A DNA stretch of 22,105 bases from Phytomonas francai (lineage: Eukaryota; Euglenozoa; Kinetoplastea; Trypanosomatida; Trypanosomatidae). The notes under the pieces are model-generated. The model had not been told where the DNA came from. It made no database searches and saw only the letters and a program-made list of their open reading frames with translations. The stretch's first letter is position 1. Each line of letters begins with the position of its first letter. Below are positions 1 to 8,404 of the stretch, piece after piece. Position numbers and translations under genes: made by a program. Location: the NCBI GenBank assembly GCA_001766655.1, contig MJCC01000006.1:330344-352448 (forward strand), given 5' to 3'.

Positions 1-1
1 G

Positions 2-541
2 CACCGCGAGCCCCGCGCCGGGCGAGAGCAGCGCGGCGAGGAGCCGGCGGAAGTCGCCGCCGCCGTGCGCGGCGAGTGCGCGGAGGGTGAAGGCGAGGCC
101 CTCCAAATAGCGCGCGGTGTGCCGCCGCACGGCCCGCGCGGGGTCGGCCATCGTCGGCAGCAGCGCGAGCAGCGTCAGGCCGCCGTGGAGGCTCGCCGCG
201 GGCAGCCCGACGGCGAGCCGGACGACGGCGAGGTAGACCTGGGCGGCGAGCCGCGCGTGGCGGGCGTCGCGCGCGGGGTCGCCCGTTCGGAAGGGCCGCG
301 GCCCGCGCGGGGCGTGCACGAACAGGAAAGGGCGCATCTCCAGCAGAAGACACCAGAGCGCGCGCGAAAAGGCCTCGGTGGGGGGGGCGGCGTGCGCGGC
401 GAGCGTAGCCTGCAGGGCGGCCGCGCGCCTCCCGAAGGCCTTCAGGCGATCCAACAGACCCCCACCCGCGTCAGAAGTGGAAAAAAAGGAAGTCGAAAGG
501 GAGCCCGGCGGGGGGGGAGCGGAAGGTCCAGCCGCCGCCAT
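2..541 (-). CDS. Unrecognised GC-rich helical protein, N-terminal part (3' end beyond window)
   Basis: An uninterrupted minus-strand frame of 180 codons runs from an ATG at 541 off the left edge. After a Gly/Pro/Ser-rich leader of about 30 residues it becomes Ala/Leu-rich with a regular amphipathic helical pattern, as in HEAT-like repeats, but I recognise no family. Third codon positions are almost all G or C. The opposite strand is also open here, but its product is Arg/Gly/Glu-rich and starts only with GTG, so I read it as a shadow. The frame stays open upstream to another ATG at 682. I prefer 541 because GC content falls sharply upstream of it and the extra codons read through homopolymer runs. 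Its strand agrees with every other gene here. That it is a gene is fairly likely; its function is unknown. Confidence 0.65.
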   Translation of the reverse strand, partial: MAAAGPSAPPPPGSLSTSFFSTSDAGGGLLDRLKAFGRRAAALQATLAAHAAPPTEAFSRALWCLLLEMRPFLFVHAPRGPRPFRTGDPARDARHARLAAQVYLAVVRLAVGLPAASLHGGLTLLALLPTMADPARAVRRHTARYLEGLAFTLRALAAHGGGDFRRLLAALLSPGAGLAV

Positions 542-931
542 GCGCGTGGACAGCTCCGTCTTTTGAGCGGTGGTGGGTTGTCTTGGATGTGGTTTTCTTC
601 TTTTCGTCGTCGCTGGTGGTAGAGTTCGTTGTTTAAATACCCAAACATAAAAAAAAAGGGGAACAAAAAGGTTGGTTTTCATTCATATCGGCAATACCAA
701 AGATAGGGACGAAAAATTTCACACACACACACACACACACACACCTCCTTCACTCCTCCTTTATCATCTTAGGGATATCATAATTAATAGGGGATGCTAT
801 AAATTGATACTATGAAGAAGGAGAAATAGATACCACGTGAATCGTCCCCTAGGATTTAAATTTTTGTATATATATAGATGTATAGATATATCTTGATTTT
901 CTATACATTCCAGCGCATCATTGTATGATGG
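542..931. other. Intergenic region between IFT54 and the GC-rich left-edge gene
   Basis: This 390-base stretch carries the 3' trailer of IFT54 and the 5' leader of the left-edge gene. It is AT-rich except near 542-560. On the minus strand it holds a GT microsatellite and T-rich runs (around 650-660 and 700-715) that could act as the polypyrimidine tract for trans-splicing the left-edge gene. I see no RNA gene or further ORF. Confidence 0.5.
720..744. repeat. CA dinucleotide microsatellite
   Basis: An uninterrupted run of alternating C and A spans 25 bases (GT on the coding strand). It is intergenic, upstream of the left-edge gene, and such a tract is likely to vary in length between isolates. 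Confidence 0.9.
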
Positions 932-1801
932 CTAGACCAGAAGGCTCTCTAAATTGTCAAGGATGATGTCCTGTTCTTTGAGTAATTGATTCAGTTGACT
1001 AACTTTTTCTATCTGTCGTTGAATAGCCACCTCCAGCGCCTCCGGCGTAAGCGACAAAGTAGTCAGCTCCATGTTCGGATTCTTCAGCTCCTTCCACATC
1101 TGCACGATACCCTTCCCAAATTCTTTGATATCCTGCGGCTCGCTGGCACTCAAAGGAATAGAAAGTGCGGAGAGCTTGAGGGTGAAGGCCCTTGAGGTCG
1201 CAAGAGCCTGTCTGTAAGACTCCTGGCGTTCTCGCTCGGTTAGTCTGCTTTTCTTTCGTCGTGGAAGCATCCCGAGATCGTGGAGAGCGGCTTGTTGTAT
1301 TCCAGAACAAGAACCCCCAACAAGGGGCTTTTCCGCTTCATCTCCTCCTAATAGGGCGCCATTATTAATGGAATTGTTGCCATTACCAATATTCTTGGCC
1401 TTTGTCTTGAGCCCATCTTCTTTTGCAAGATCGCAGGCCTTCGCCAAGCATTGCAAAAACATGTTCGTTTTCTCCGGTTCGTTGCCGGAGATGATCTTTT
1501 TGGGGTTCACATTTAGCGTAACCTTGAGCAACTTTTCGACGTAGTTGATGAGGATGCGCAAGTACTCAAGTTTCTTCTCCTTAGTGTCGATATTTGAGGA
1601 ATCTGTAAAATCCTCTGGGATAACGTGGTCGTAGGCCGAATAACGCATGTTAAGTACGGTCACGATGTCGTAAATAAACCGAAAAGAGGGCTTCTGCAGG
1701 CGCTTAACGGTGAACTCAGGATAGGGAAGGCGGAGTGGCTGATAGCCCTTTATAGTATCGCTCCAGAAATCTACTTTATCTGCATTGCTCACCTCTGACA
1801 T
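932..1801 (-). CDS. IFT54: Intraflagellar transport protein IFT54 (TRAF3IP1/MIP-T3 family)
   Basis: IFT54 is a subunit of the IFT-B particle, which carries cargo along the flagellar axoneme and is needed for flagellum assembly. Of the 289 residues, about 10-130 match the N-terminal calponin-homology-like domain of this family: a KRLQKPSFRFIYDI block (33-46, compare KPPFRYLHDI in the human protein) and the family hallmark ISGNEPEKTNMFLQ (104-117), followed by a cysteine-containing helix. A low-complexity Asn/Gly linker (139-165) and a basic patch near 180-195 follow. The C-terminal 60 residues (about 229-289) are a predicted coiled coil, as expected for contact with IFT20. It is shorter than animal homologues, which exceed 500 residues, mainly because the middle acidic/basic region is reduced. 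The start is the first ATG of the frame. Family match is firm; exact partners are inferred. Confidence 0.82.
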   Translation of the reverse strand: MSEVSNADKVDFWSDTIKGYQPLRLPYPEFTVKRLQKPSFRFIYDIVTVLNMRYSAYDHVIPEDFTDSSNIDTKEKKLEYLRILINYVEKLLKVTLNVNPKKIISGNEPEKTNMFLQCLAKACDLAKEDGLKTKAKNIGNGNNSINNGALLGGDEAEKPLVGGSCSGIQQAALHDLGMLPRRKKSRLTERERQESYRQALATSRAFTLKLSALSIPLSASEPQDIKEFGKGIVQMWKELKNPNMELTTLSLTPEALEVAIQRQIEKVSQLNQLLKEQDIILDNLESLLV

Positions 1802-1924
1802 ACCTTAAACTTTATCTTGGTTGTCGTGTTTTCCTTTATTGGAAAATTAATGAGAAACTATGAGTTCTTTTTTGAATACACTATAGAACTCAGTTCATTA
1901 GAGGAAAAAGATTGAAATGAGTAT

Positions 1925-1990
1925 CTCACATTTGTTTTGTAGTGGAAGTAGTAGTAAAAAAAAGCAAAGGAAGGCAGTGAGGAAACCTAA
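1925..1990 (-). promoter_or_regulatory. Putative trans-splice acceptor region of IFT54
   Basis: On the coding strand a long pyrimidine-rich tract (about 1990 down to 1941, including a run of eight T) is followed by the first AG at 1926-1925. This would give a 5' leader of about 123 bases before the IFT54 ATG. Polypyrimidine tract followed by AG is the usual spliced-leader acceptor arrangement in trypanosomatids; actual use is inferred. Confidence 0.45.
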
Positions 1991-2128
1991 AAAGTGCGGA
2001 AGCTCATAGCGATTCCAGTCACCTCTGTGTGGAGCTTCGGGCTAGTAACCTTTCCCTAGTGAAGCCAAGCGCTGGTGATGTATAGAGTAATAAAGAAAAG
2101 AAAACCTTATTACTTTTTTTTGCTTCAT

Positions 2129-2158
2129 TATTCTATATATATATATATATATAGAATA
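2129..2158. repeat. Perfect 30-base palindrome around ten TA repeats
   Basis: The sequence is TATTC, ten TA units, then GAATA, and is exactly self-complementary over 30 bases. It could extrude as a cruciform in DNA or fold as a hairpin in the precursor RNA. It may be only a microsatellite with chance flanks; the non-TA arms contribute five pairs. Confidence 0.8.
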
Positions 2159-3423
2159 GTATATATAACTCTGAGATTTCTTTTTTTACAAATGTAAATG
2201 CAGTGAAAAAAATTCCTTTTTCTTTTCCATGTTTACTTCTCTAGTGCAATTAGACATTCGATAGGGCCTTCCATTGATATCTGTCCGAGTGGGAAGTACG
2301 CTTCTGAATATTATCAAGGCTTATTTAACTTATCAGAGCAATGTTCTAGAAAAGAAAGCTTTTTCTATGTGTCTTCCTATTGTGCTTCTTAAGGTTTGGA
2401 TCATAATGAAACAAGAAAAAGCTCCTTCTACGATACGCGGTGTATTACAAACAAATGGCACTTTGTTGATAGGGCTCTTAGAGTCTCGAACCTGGGAAGT
2501 TAGGCTGCTGCGTCATACGCGAGGTACGAACAGGAAACAAAGTAAAGTGTAGAAAAAGCCGAAACAACAGGGAGGTATGAAAATCACAAAGCAATCTTTT
2601 ACTTAGTCATTAAAGACCTAATACAGTGCTAAGATGTAGACGGAATACGTGCATGTCGACACCCTTGATAAAACTCCATCAGAGAATATAAAAATGCGAT
2701 AGTTCTCAACTAAACAGACTTTTTAAAAAATGGATAAAAACCATATCACTCCCCAACTTGGTTTCTATCGAGCAAATTCATCCTTGAGTCTGTGAAGGTT
2801 TATGAAGATTGTTTTAAGAAAAAAACATGATTGACCTACGCTATCGTAAAATTGGAAAGTTCTCCCACTCCTTAAATATAGGCATATAGTAAGTTTAGAT
2901 ACCTACAAACGGATCGCAATGCTCGATTTTATTCTTCTAATATTCGGGCTGTGATATTCTTTTTACACTAGAAGAAAACAGCCGAAGCTATCTTCAAGTG
3001 TTGAATCATTACTAGCTAATCAAGGAAGGTTTTAAAGTGGTACGCCTAAATATCGCCCTCGATCGTAAGCCCATGGCAACTAAAGGGAAGATAACACCAG
3101 CCGTAATGATAATTAGACCAAAAATATACCCAACAACAGAAAATTTCATAATATAATTATTGTATCCGTCTGTGCACGCACTATCTATTTATATGTATAA
3201 TATATATAATATTTAAACTACTTTATCAAGGAACGCTCCATGATAATAGAGGGAAAAAATGAACGAAAAGGCAGAGCTAGATGCGACATAAATAAATGAA
3301 TGGGAAAAAATATTTGAAAAGACAAGGTTAGTACTTATAAATGGAGTCGTACCTACCACAAGCGTCCATTAATTACTCGAAGAACAAAAGAAGCAGATAA
3401 GGGGTGAAATCTCCTTGTAGGAA

Positions 3424-3425
<2 letters not shown>

Positions 3426-3459
<34 letters not shown>
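3426..3459. repeat. TA microsatellite
   Basis: An uninterrupted run of 34 alternating A and T bases ends only 8 bases from the stop codon of the FYV7-like gene, so it lies in that gene's 3' trailer. Confidence 0.9.
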
Positions 3460-3461
<2 letters not shown>

Positions 3462-3467
3462 CTCTTT

Positions 3468-4040
3468 TCAGTTTTCGTGGGTTATCTTCTGAAGTAAGGA
3501 TTCCACCCTGCTAGCAAGTACAGGCTGGCCACGCTTTGTACGCTGTTTAAACAGCTCCGTCCGCTTCTTTCGGAGCTGAACTTTCGACGCTTTTTGACGG
3601 ATCCGCTGCTCCCGAGCCTGCTTTTCCATCTCCTTTTTTTCCTCCCTCTTTCTTTGAATATTTTCGATATCAGTAACCGCCGTGTGGGGTTTATATACCT
3701 TTTTAATATTCTCATTCACAGTTGTGGCGGCAAACTTCCGCTTTAAATTATACTTTCGCTTCTTCTTTTCATTGTTTGTGAGGCTTTGGTCGTAGTCAAC
3801 GGCTTCCAGGGCTTCCTTTAGACGAGATGAGGCCTCTTCGCGGGCCTGATCGTATTCCTTGAGACGCTGGGATTCAATCCCTTCCTCAGCACAAAGGCGT
3901 CGATAGGCCTCCATCCGCGCGCGCTCCGCATCTTTCCGCTTTCTACCCTCATCCAAAAAAGACTTTCTTACTTCATTTGAAAATGCCGCCTGGCGTTCAG
4001 ATTTGAAATTACTCAGCGCAGGCCGATGTGGTACACTCAT
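3468..4040 (-). CDS. Probable rRNA-processing protein, FYV7/CCDC59-like
   Basis: A 190-residue, highly charged, Lys/Arg/Glu-rich protein that is almost entirely helical. The strongest clue is the C-terminal block GQPVLASRVESLLQKI (171-186), preceded by KKRTELFKQRTKR. This resembles the conserved C-terminal signature of FYV7/TAP26 (CCDC59) proteins, which take part in small-subunit pre-rRNA processing in the nucleolus. Residues 90-102 (EKKKRKYNLKRKF) give a basic nuclear-localisation-like stretch, and 125-165 are strongly basic coiled coil. The length suits the family. The start is the first ATG of the frame and the stop is TGA. Because charged helical proteins resemble one another easily, the assignment rests on the GQP signature; a generic coiled-coil nucleolar protein is the main alternative. 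Confidence 0.6.
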   Translation of the reverse strand: MSVPHRPALSNFKSERQAAFSNEVRKSFLDEGRKRKDAERARMEAYRRLCAEEGIESQRLKEYDQAREEASSRLKEALEAVDYDQSLTNNEKKKRKYNLKRKFAATTVNENIKKVYKPHTAVTDIENIQRKREEKKEMEKQAREQRIRQKASKVQLRKKRTELFKQRTKRGQPVLASRVESLLQKITHEN

Positions 4041-5568
4041 TTTCCCTACACACCCCTTTAATGAACAATGTTGTAGCTTTGGCTGTTATGAATTAGAGAG
4101 AAAAAATATTTAGAATATTTAAATATAGATTGATAAGCCCCTTTTATAGAAAAAAAACTTGAAAAGTCTAAAGACTGGAGATCGGTTCGTTTTCATGGTT
4201 TCTTCTCTATTTTGTTTTGATAGAGTTGAAAGACTGATAGGACTTTAAATCACGACCAGACTTCGTTATTTAGAATATTACTTTGCTAATTTTTCCTCCC
4301 TTACGCGTTGTTTCATATTTTATAGTTTAATATGAAAAGAATAGTTATGCTGGAAGTAGACAGGCAAAAGGCCCCCACACACCCAGTAAAAAACGCATAA
4401 ATGCACACATAAAAGAAAAAAATGGTGGTGCTTTAACGACCAAAAACAGTGCATACTTCTCGTAATCAACGAAAACTGTTTACAAAAAAAAAAAGTCCTA
4501 GCATTCCGCTACAGCATTCACTATAACTTTTCGAGTTCCAACGAAAGTGATTTCTTCATAATAAAAACTTAATTTTTTAATTATATGATTCCACAATGGA
4601 GGACACAAAGCACCGCTTCTCATTGGTGGAATCAAGAGGCAAGAAAGGAGCAGTAATTAGTGATTTAGCGCGAGCTACCGTAGAAACCTGACAGCTTGAA
4701 CAGACGTCGCCGGAGTCTGCTCAACGATATCAGGCAATCCCTAGAAACTAGATCCGCTTTGGAGGAAGATGAGCTGGTTCACCACACTTCGCTGGAGTAC
4801 TGTAAGTTCTGGGACTACAATTTAGAATTTGATTGAGGGTCACAAAAATTTTTTCGGAAAGTCTCTCGCGCCAAATGAGATGTTGTGCCTATATCCAGCG
4901 GGATATCATTCATTGAAACATATAGAGATTCTATACATTCTAAAAGACATTTCCTACACACACACACACCTTATCTGGATATACCCTGATTGATGATTTC
5001 CTGTAAACACGGAAAAGGTTTAGCAAAAAAAAAGCTTTCAATAGGAAATTGTGAAATGATGGTAATAACAAATAAAGGCACTTAAACAGGAGTGGAGCTC
5101 ACATGTAACTCTTTTTGGGGGATTAATTAAAAACACAGCTAAGTTTCAAATGCAAGAGGTATACCCTCTCAAACGTCTAAATTGTGAAGACTAATATCTC
5201 GAGGTGGATAGTATGCCCACGGAGAAAATGTAGAATATCCTATAAAAATAAATACGTTACCAGTCAATCTCGGTCTAATTCCCTAGTTTATCGTTTTATG
5301 ATCAAATACAAGAAACGGCATGTTATACTCGCAATAATATGCATCAATAATCCGCCTAATAGAAAATCCACATTCTCAAAATTGATAGAAGACCCATTTT
5401 ACGAAGAAGGATATGAGAAGGTAAAAAAATCAACACAGTTTTCCAATAACAAGGAAGGTTAAAAAGAGCAAACCTACGTTGCTTCAGGACGCTCAAGCTC
5501 CCCGAAACGAGGGAAAGATTCTTAAACAATAAAACTCCCAGGCCTTGGCCCTCCATTTAAGAAAAGAT
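4041..5568. other. Intergenic region containing a GC-richer relic
   Basis: About 1.5 kb lies between the AAA protease and the FYV7-like gene. Most of it is AT-rich, with poly-A runs and a short CA repeat at 4956-4969. The exception is 4596-4836, described separately, which is clearly richer in GC and reads like broken coding sequence. A plus-strand open frame at 5184-5462 has only a GTG start and atypical composition, so I do not call it. Confidence 0.5.
4596..4836 (+). pseudogene. Possible frameshifted coding relic on the opposite strand
   Basis: From an ATG at 4596 a plus-strand frame reads 31 protein-like codons and stops at TGA 4689-4691. One base out of phase, the frame from 4684 continues for 50 codons with equally protein-like content (an Arg-rich segment, then acidic and aromatic residues) to TGA 4834-4836. 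The switch falls at the short A run at 4684-4686, as a single-base indel would produce. Base composition is near 50 percent GC against about a third outside. I recognise no family. It would be the only plus-strand gene in the window, which argues for an inserted or decayed fragment. It could instead be an unrecognised RNA gene or chance. Confidence 0.3.
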
Positions 5569-7545
5569 TCATGCCATTGGGTAAGGAATAGGAACGGTAG
5601 GGCGTGGACCCAACACACTCTCAATATCACTCTTGTTTAGTTCCTTTTTATCCAAAAGAAGCTCTGCGAGCTTCACATGGGCTTCCTTGTGCTCTAAAAG
5701 ACACTTCTCCGTGTATTTGTACGCTCCCAAAACTAAATCCCTTGCCTCAGCCTCGACCTTCTCGTGGAGCTCTTCCGACCACGTCATCCACGCCCGTCCG
5801 TCGTTTTTGTCGTTCGGCTTAAACGCAAGCTGCCCGATGCTCTTCGACATCCCATACTTCAGAAGCTTCTCCATCGCCAGACGCGTAGCCCTCTGAAGGT
5901 CATCCATCGCGCCGGTTGAGATGTCTTTTTCGAAAATCCTCTCCGCTGCCCGCCCGCCCATAAGCACGCAAAGCTGAGAAAAGAGAAAGATGTCGGTCTG
6001 CGGCTCCATAGCCTCGTCTTGGAGCTGCTGGGTGTAGCCCCCGGCCCTTCCGCGGGGGATAATGGAGAGCTTAATCACATCCTTCTGCAGGGGGTTCATC
6101 CAGGCTATGATGCAATGCCCGACCTCGTGAAAAGCGGTGCGATGCAAGGAAGGCGGGCTCATCCGCTGCCGGTGCTTCTTCCCGATTAACACGTCGTCAA
6201 TGCTCTCCTGCAGGGTCGCCAGAGGGACGAGCTCCTTGTCCTGCATCGCCGCGCTCAGGGCGGCCTCGTTGACGATGGTCGCGATCTGCGCGGGCGAAAC
6301 GCCCGGCGTGCGGTCAGCGAGAAGCTTCGCATAGTCGGAATTGTGCACGCCGGGCTCCACCTTTACCTCACGCGGAGCATCTGCCGACGAGGTTTTGACC
6401 TCGACCTCGACAGTGGGCCGCGCGCCCTCCGCCACGTCGCCGGCTGCCGTCCGCGGCTTGAAGACCTGGACCTTCGGCTTGCAGTTGGGATCCCCCGTGA
6501 TGATGGAGTTCAGGTAAAACTCGAAAAGCTCCCGGCGGGCCTCGCAGTCGGGCATCGGAATGTTGATTTTTCGATCAAACCGACCCTCACGTAGAAGGGC
6601 CTTGTCAATCGCCTCTGGGTAATTCGTCGCGGCGACGACGACGATCGCCTCCTTGCTCGTAAGCCCATCCAACTCCGCGAGGAGTTGGTTAATCGTCCGG
6701 TTCTCCTCGCTGCCACCGCCGCTCCCCATCGAGCGGTTTCCCTGGCTGCGCGACCCGATCGCGTCGATTTCGTCAATAAACACCACGCAGGGGGCGGCCG
6801 CCTTGGCCTCCGCAAAGAGCTCCCGCACCCGCTTCGGCCCGCTTCCACCGAAGATTTCGATAAAATCGGCGCCGGAGCAGCTGAAAAAGGGGGTGCTCGC
6901 CTCCCCGGCCATGGCCCGCGCGAGCAAGGTCTTCCCGGTTCCTGGCTTCCCTGTTAGCAAGCACCCCTTTGGCAGCCTGGCGCCCAGCCGCGTGAATTTC
7001 GTCGGATCCTTCAGGAAGTCCACGTACTGCTTCAGGTCCTCCTTCGCCTCCGGGATCCCTATGACGTCCTTGAAGGTCGTCCCTTTTACCTCCGTGCGGA
7101 AGTTCTTCGACTTCATCGGGTTCATCATCTCCATCAGGCCACCCATCGGGTTGTTTGCCTTCGCCCCCTGGGCCCCGGCGGCGGCCATCGACTGCGCGTA
7201 CTTCCGCCGAACGTACCAAATCGGGAGCAAAAAGAGCCCGACGTTGACGACCACCGGCGCGATCCAACTCAGGGCGCTCCCCCAGACCGGCCCCGCCGGC
7301 CGCACGACGCCGTCGTGGAAGCCCTTATAGTAGTCCTTATCCTGCGGCTGGGGCTGAAAGGGGGGGGCCGCGGGCTGGAGGGGGAGGGGGACGTAATAAA
7401 CGGGGGGCGCGAGGCCCTCGCCCGGCCCCCCCCCCGCGCTCACGCCAGGCGGCGGCGGATACCCCAGCGCCTGCTGCTGCTGCTGTTGAAGGGAATACAT
7501 TTGCTGGAAAAGCGAGCCCCCGGGTGGGGGGGTGCTCTGTGTCAT
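5569..7545 (-). CDS. Mitochondrial AAA metalloprotease, AFG3/FtsH-like (m-AAA type)
   Basis: An ATP-driven, membrane-anchored zinc protease that should degrade or process proteins of the mitochondrial inner membrane. The 658 residues hold a Gln/Pro/Gly-rich N-terminus (1-70), one clear membrane segment (about 90-111), and an AAA domain with Walker A GKPGTGKT (199-206), Walker B VVFIDEIDA (254-262) and the arginine-finger region REGRFDRK (319-326). The peptidase has HEVGH (473-477, zinc ligands and catalytic Glu) with the third ligand probably Asp549 in TGAMDDL. The end LGPRP (645-649) is typical of AFG3-type proteases. Oddities: Lys200 replaces the usual Pro of Walker A, pore loop 1 reads FGG (232-234) instead of FVG, Glu320 replaces the usual Pro, and about 50 extra residues (near 350-400) lie between the AAA subdomains. 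No classical mitochondrial presequence is visible. GC content is high except at the 3' end. Confidence 0.9.
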   Translation of the reverse strand: MTQSTPPPGGSLFQQMYSLQQQQQQALGYPPPPGVSAGGGPGEGLAPPVYYVPLPLQPAAPPFQPQPQDKDYYKGFHDGVVRPAGPVWGSALSWIAPVVVNVGLFLLPIWYVRRKYAQSMAAAGAQGAKANNPMGGLMEMMNPMKSKNFRTEVKGTTFKDVIGIPEAKEDLKQYVDFLKDPTKFTRLGARLPKGCLLTGKPGTGKTLLARAMAGEASTPFFSCSGADFIEIFGGSGPKRVRELFAEAKAAAPCVVFIDEIDAIGSRSQGNRSMGSGGGSEENRTINQLLAELDGLTSKEAIVVVAATNYPEAIDKALLREGRFDRKINIPMPDCEARRELFEFYLNSIITGDPNCKPKVQVFKPRTAAGDVAEGARPTVEVEVKTSSADAPREVKVEPGVHNSDYAKLLADRTPGVSPAQIATIVNEAALSAAMQDKELVPLATLQESIDDVLIGKKHRQRMSPPSLHRTAFHEVGHCIIAWMNPLQKDVIKLSIIPRGRAGGYTQQLQDEAMEPQTDIFLFSQLCVLMGGRAAERIFEKDISTGAMDDLQRATRLAMEKLLKYGMSKSIGQLAFKPNDKNDGRAWMTWSEELHEKVEAEARDLVLGAYKYTEKCLLEHKEAHVKLAELLLDKKELNKSDIESVLGPRPTVPIPYPMA

Positions 7546-8404
7546 TGTGTAGTTGTATATATAAATAAAGAGGTAGGAGTATTTATATATACTTCTATTA
7601 ATGGCTCGAAGAAACGGATGGTGTTACACACACACACAGAAAGAAGGGAAAGGGTGAAGAGAAACAGATAAGGTAAAAAGAGAGAAGGCTATCCAGTCAC
7701 ATATACACAAAAAAAAAAGAGCAGCAAAAAATGTGGATTTGATGGTGGAAAGCAATCCACAACAATGGGAGGATATAAGCAGCAGACGTTGTTTCAAAAA
7801 AAAAAAAGGGGGGGGTCTGTAAAAGGGAAATGACCAGTAATTGTAATTGTATAGAATTGATGGGAAGGATCGAAAACACAAACCAAACATAAAGAAGGCA
7901 ACTTCCCCTAGACTCGATCCCATTCAAAGTGTTGCCAAGGAACGGGATAACGAGTAAATGGGATACGATAAATCAAGTAATTGAAAGCAAAGGATCATAC
8001 AAATACATATATATCAGAAATGCATATCATAACATGGTGCAGTGTTCTATTGATAATAATAATAACAAACAAATATTGACAAACAAAAATCTTGTAGTAT
8101 ACATGTAAAATTTCGTATATTTAAGTAGTCCCAACATGTCGTGCATTAAGTCCTACTCCATATCCATCATCAATGGACGACTGTGCACACTTACATTCCA
8201 TCAAGGGAGCTACAAAATTTCATTCACAAATCTCATATTTGATAACGTTTGACCGTAAAGTAGCCTCTGGAAGGGCAAACTCCTACAAATGGCGCAACTG
8301 TGTGCATAACACACTCATTGGGACCCCACCCTTTTTTCACTCATCTCTCCAAACTTACTCAAATTTTACATCGCTTTTCACTTTGAATGGTGTAGTTGGT
8401 ATCT
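7546..8404. other. Intergenic region upstream of the AAA protease
   Basis: This holds the protease leader and splice signals, a poly-A/poly-G junction near 7796-7817 (T/C-rich on the coding strand), and AT-rich sequence beyond. A 97-codon plus-strand ATG frame (8173-8466) overlaps the end of the next gene. It runs against the direction of the unit and resembles nothing known, so I do not call it. Confidence 0.5.
7605..7690 (-). promoter_or_regulatory. Putative trans-splice acceptor region of the AAA protease gene
   Basis: On the coding strand, 7690 down to about 7618 is strongly pyrimidine-rich, and the first AG follows at 7606-7605, about 60 bases before the ATG. This matches the spliced-leader addition pattern of trypanosomatids. 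Use of this AG is inferred. Confidence 0.5.

Larger units (their letters stand above)
1802..3467. other. Long AT-rich intergenic region, no convincing gene
   Basis: About 1.7 kb separates the FYV7-like gene from IFT54. It holds the IFT54 splice-acceptor region, a 30-base palindrome at 2129-2158, and a TA run at the right end. Two slightly GC-richer patches (about 1990-2090 and 2270-2560) have short open plus-strand frames, but these lack proper starts or recognisable content. I found no tRNA: a B-box-like GGTTCGA on the minus strand near 2483-2491 lacks a pairing T-arm. Confidence 0.5.

Noticed and set aside
65..622. Long plus-strand frame at the left edge
   Set aside because: GTG start and Arg/Gly/Glu-rich product typical of the antisense of a GC-rich gene; the minus frame is better and matches the direction of all other genes.
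1990..2090. GC-richer patch in the gap upstream of IFT54
   Set aside because: Short open frames occur on both strands with no start codon or recognisable content; part of it overlaps the probable splice region.
2480..2530. GGTTCGA on the minus strand as a tRNA B box
   Set aside because: The bases on either side cannot form the five-pair T stem, and no A box or acceptor stem is found at the right distance.
2274..2552. Plus-strand open frame of 92 codons
   Set aside because: It starts with ATA, has no convincing protein features and opposes the unit. It could be a decayed fragment, but nothing identifies it.
6653..7330. Long plus-strand frame of 225 codons inside the AAA protease gene
   Set aside because: It is the antisense shadow of a clearly identified gene whose catalytic motifs are all on the minus strand.
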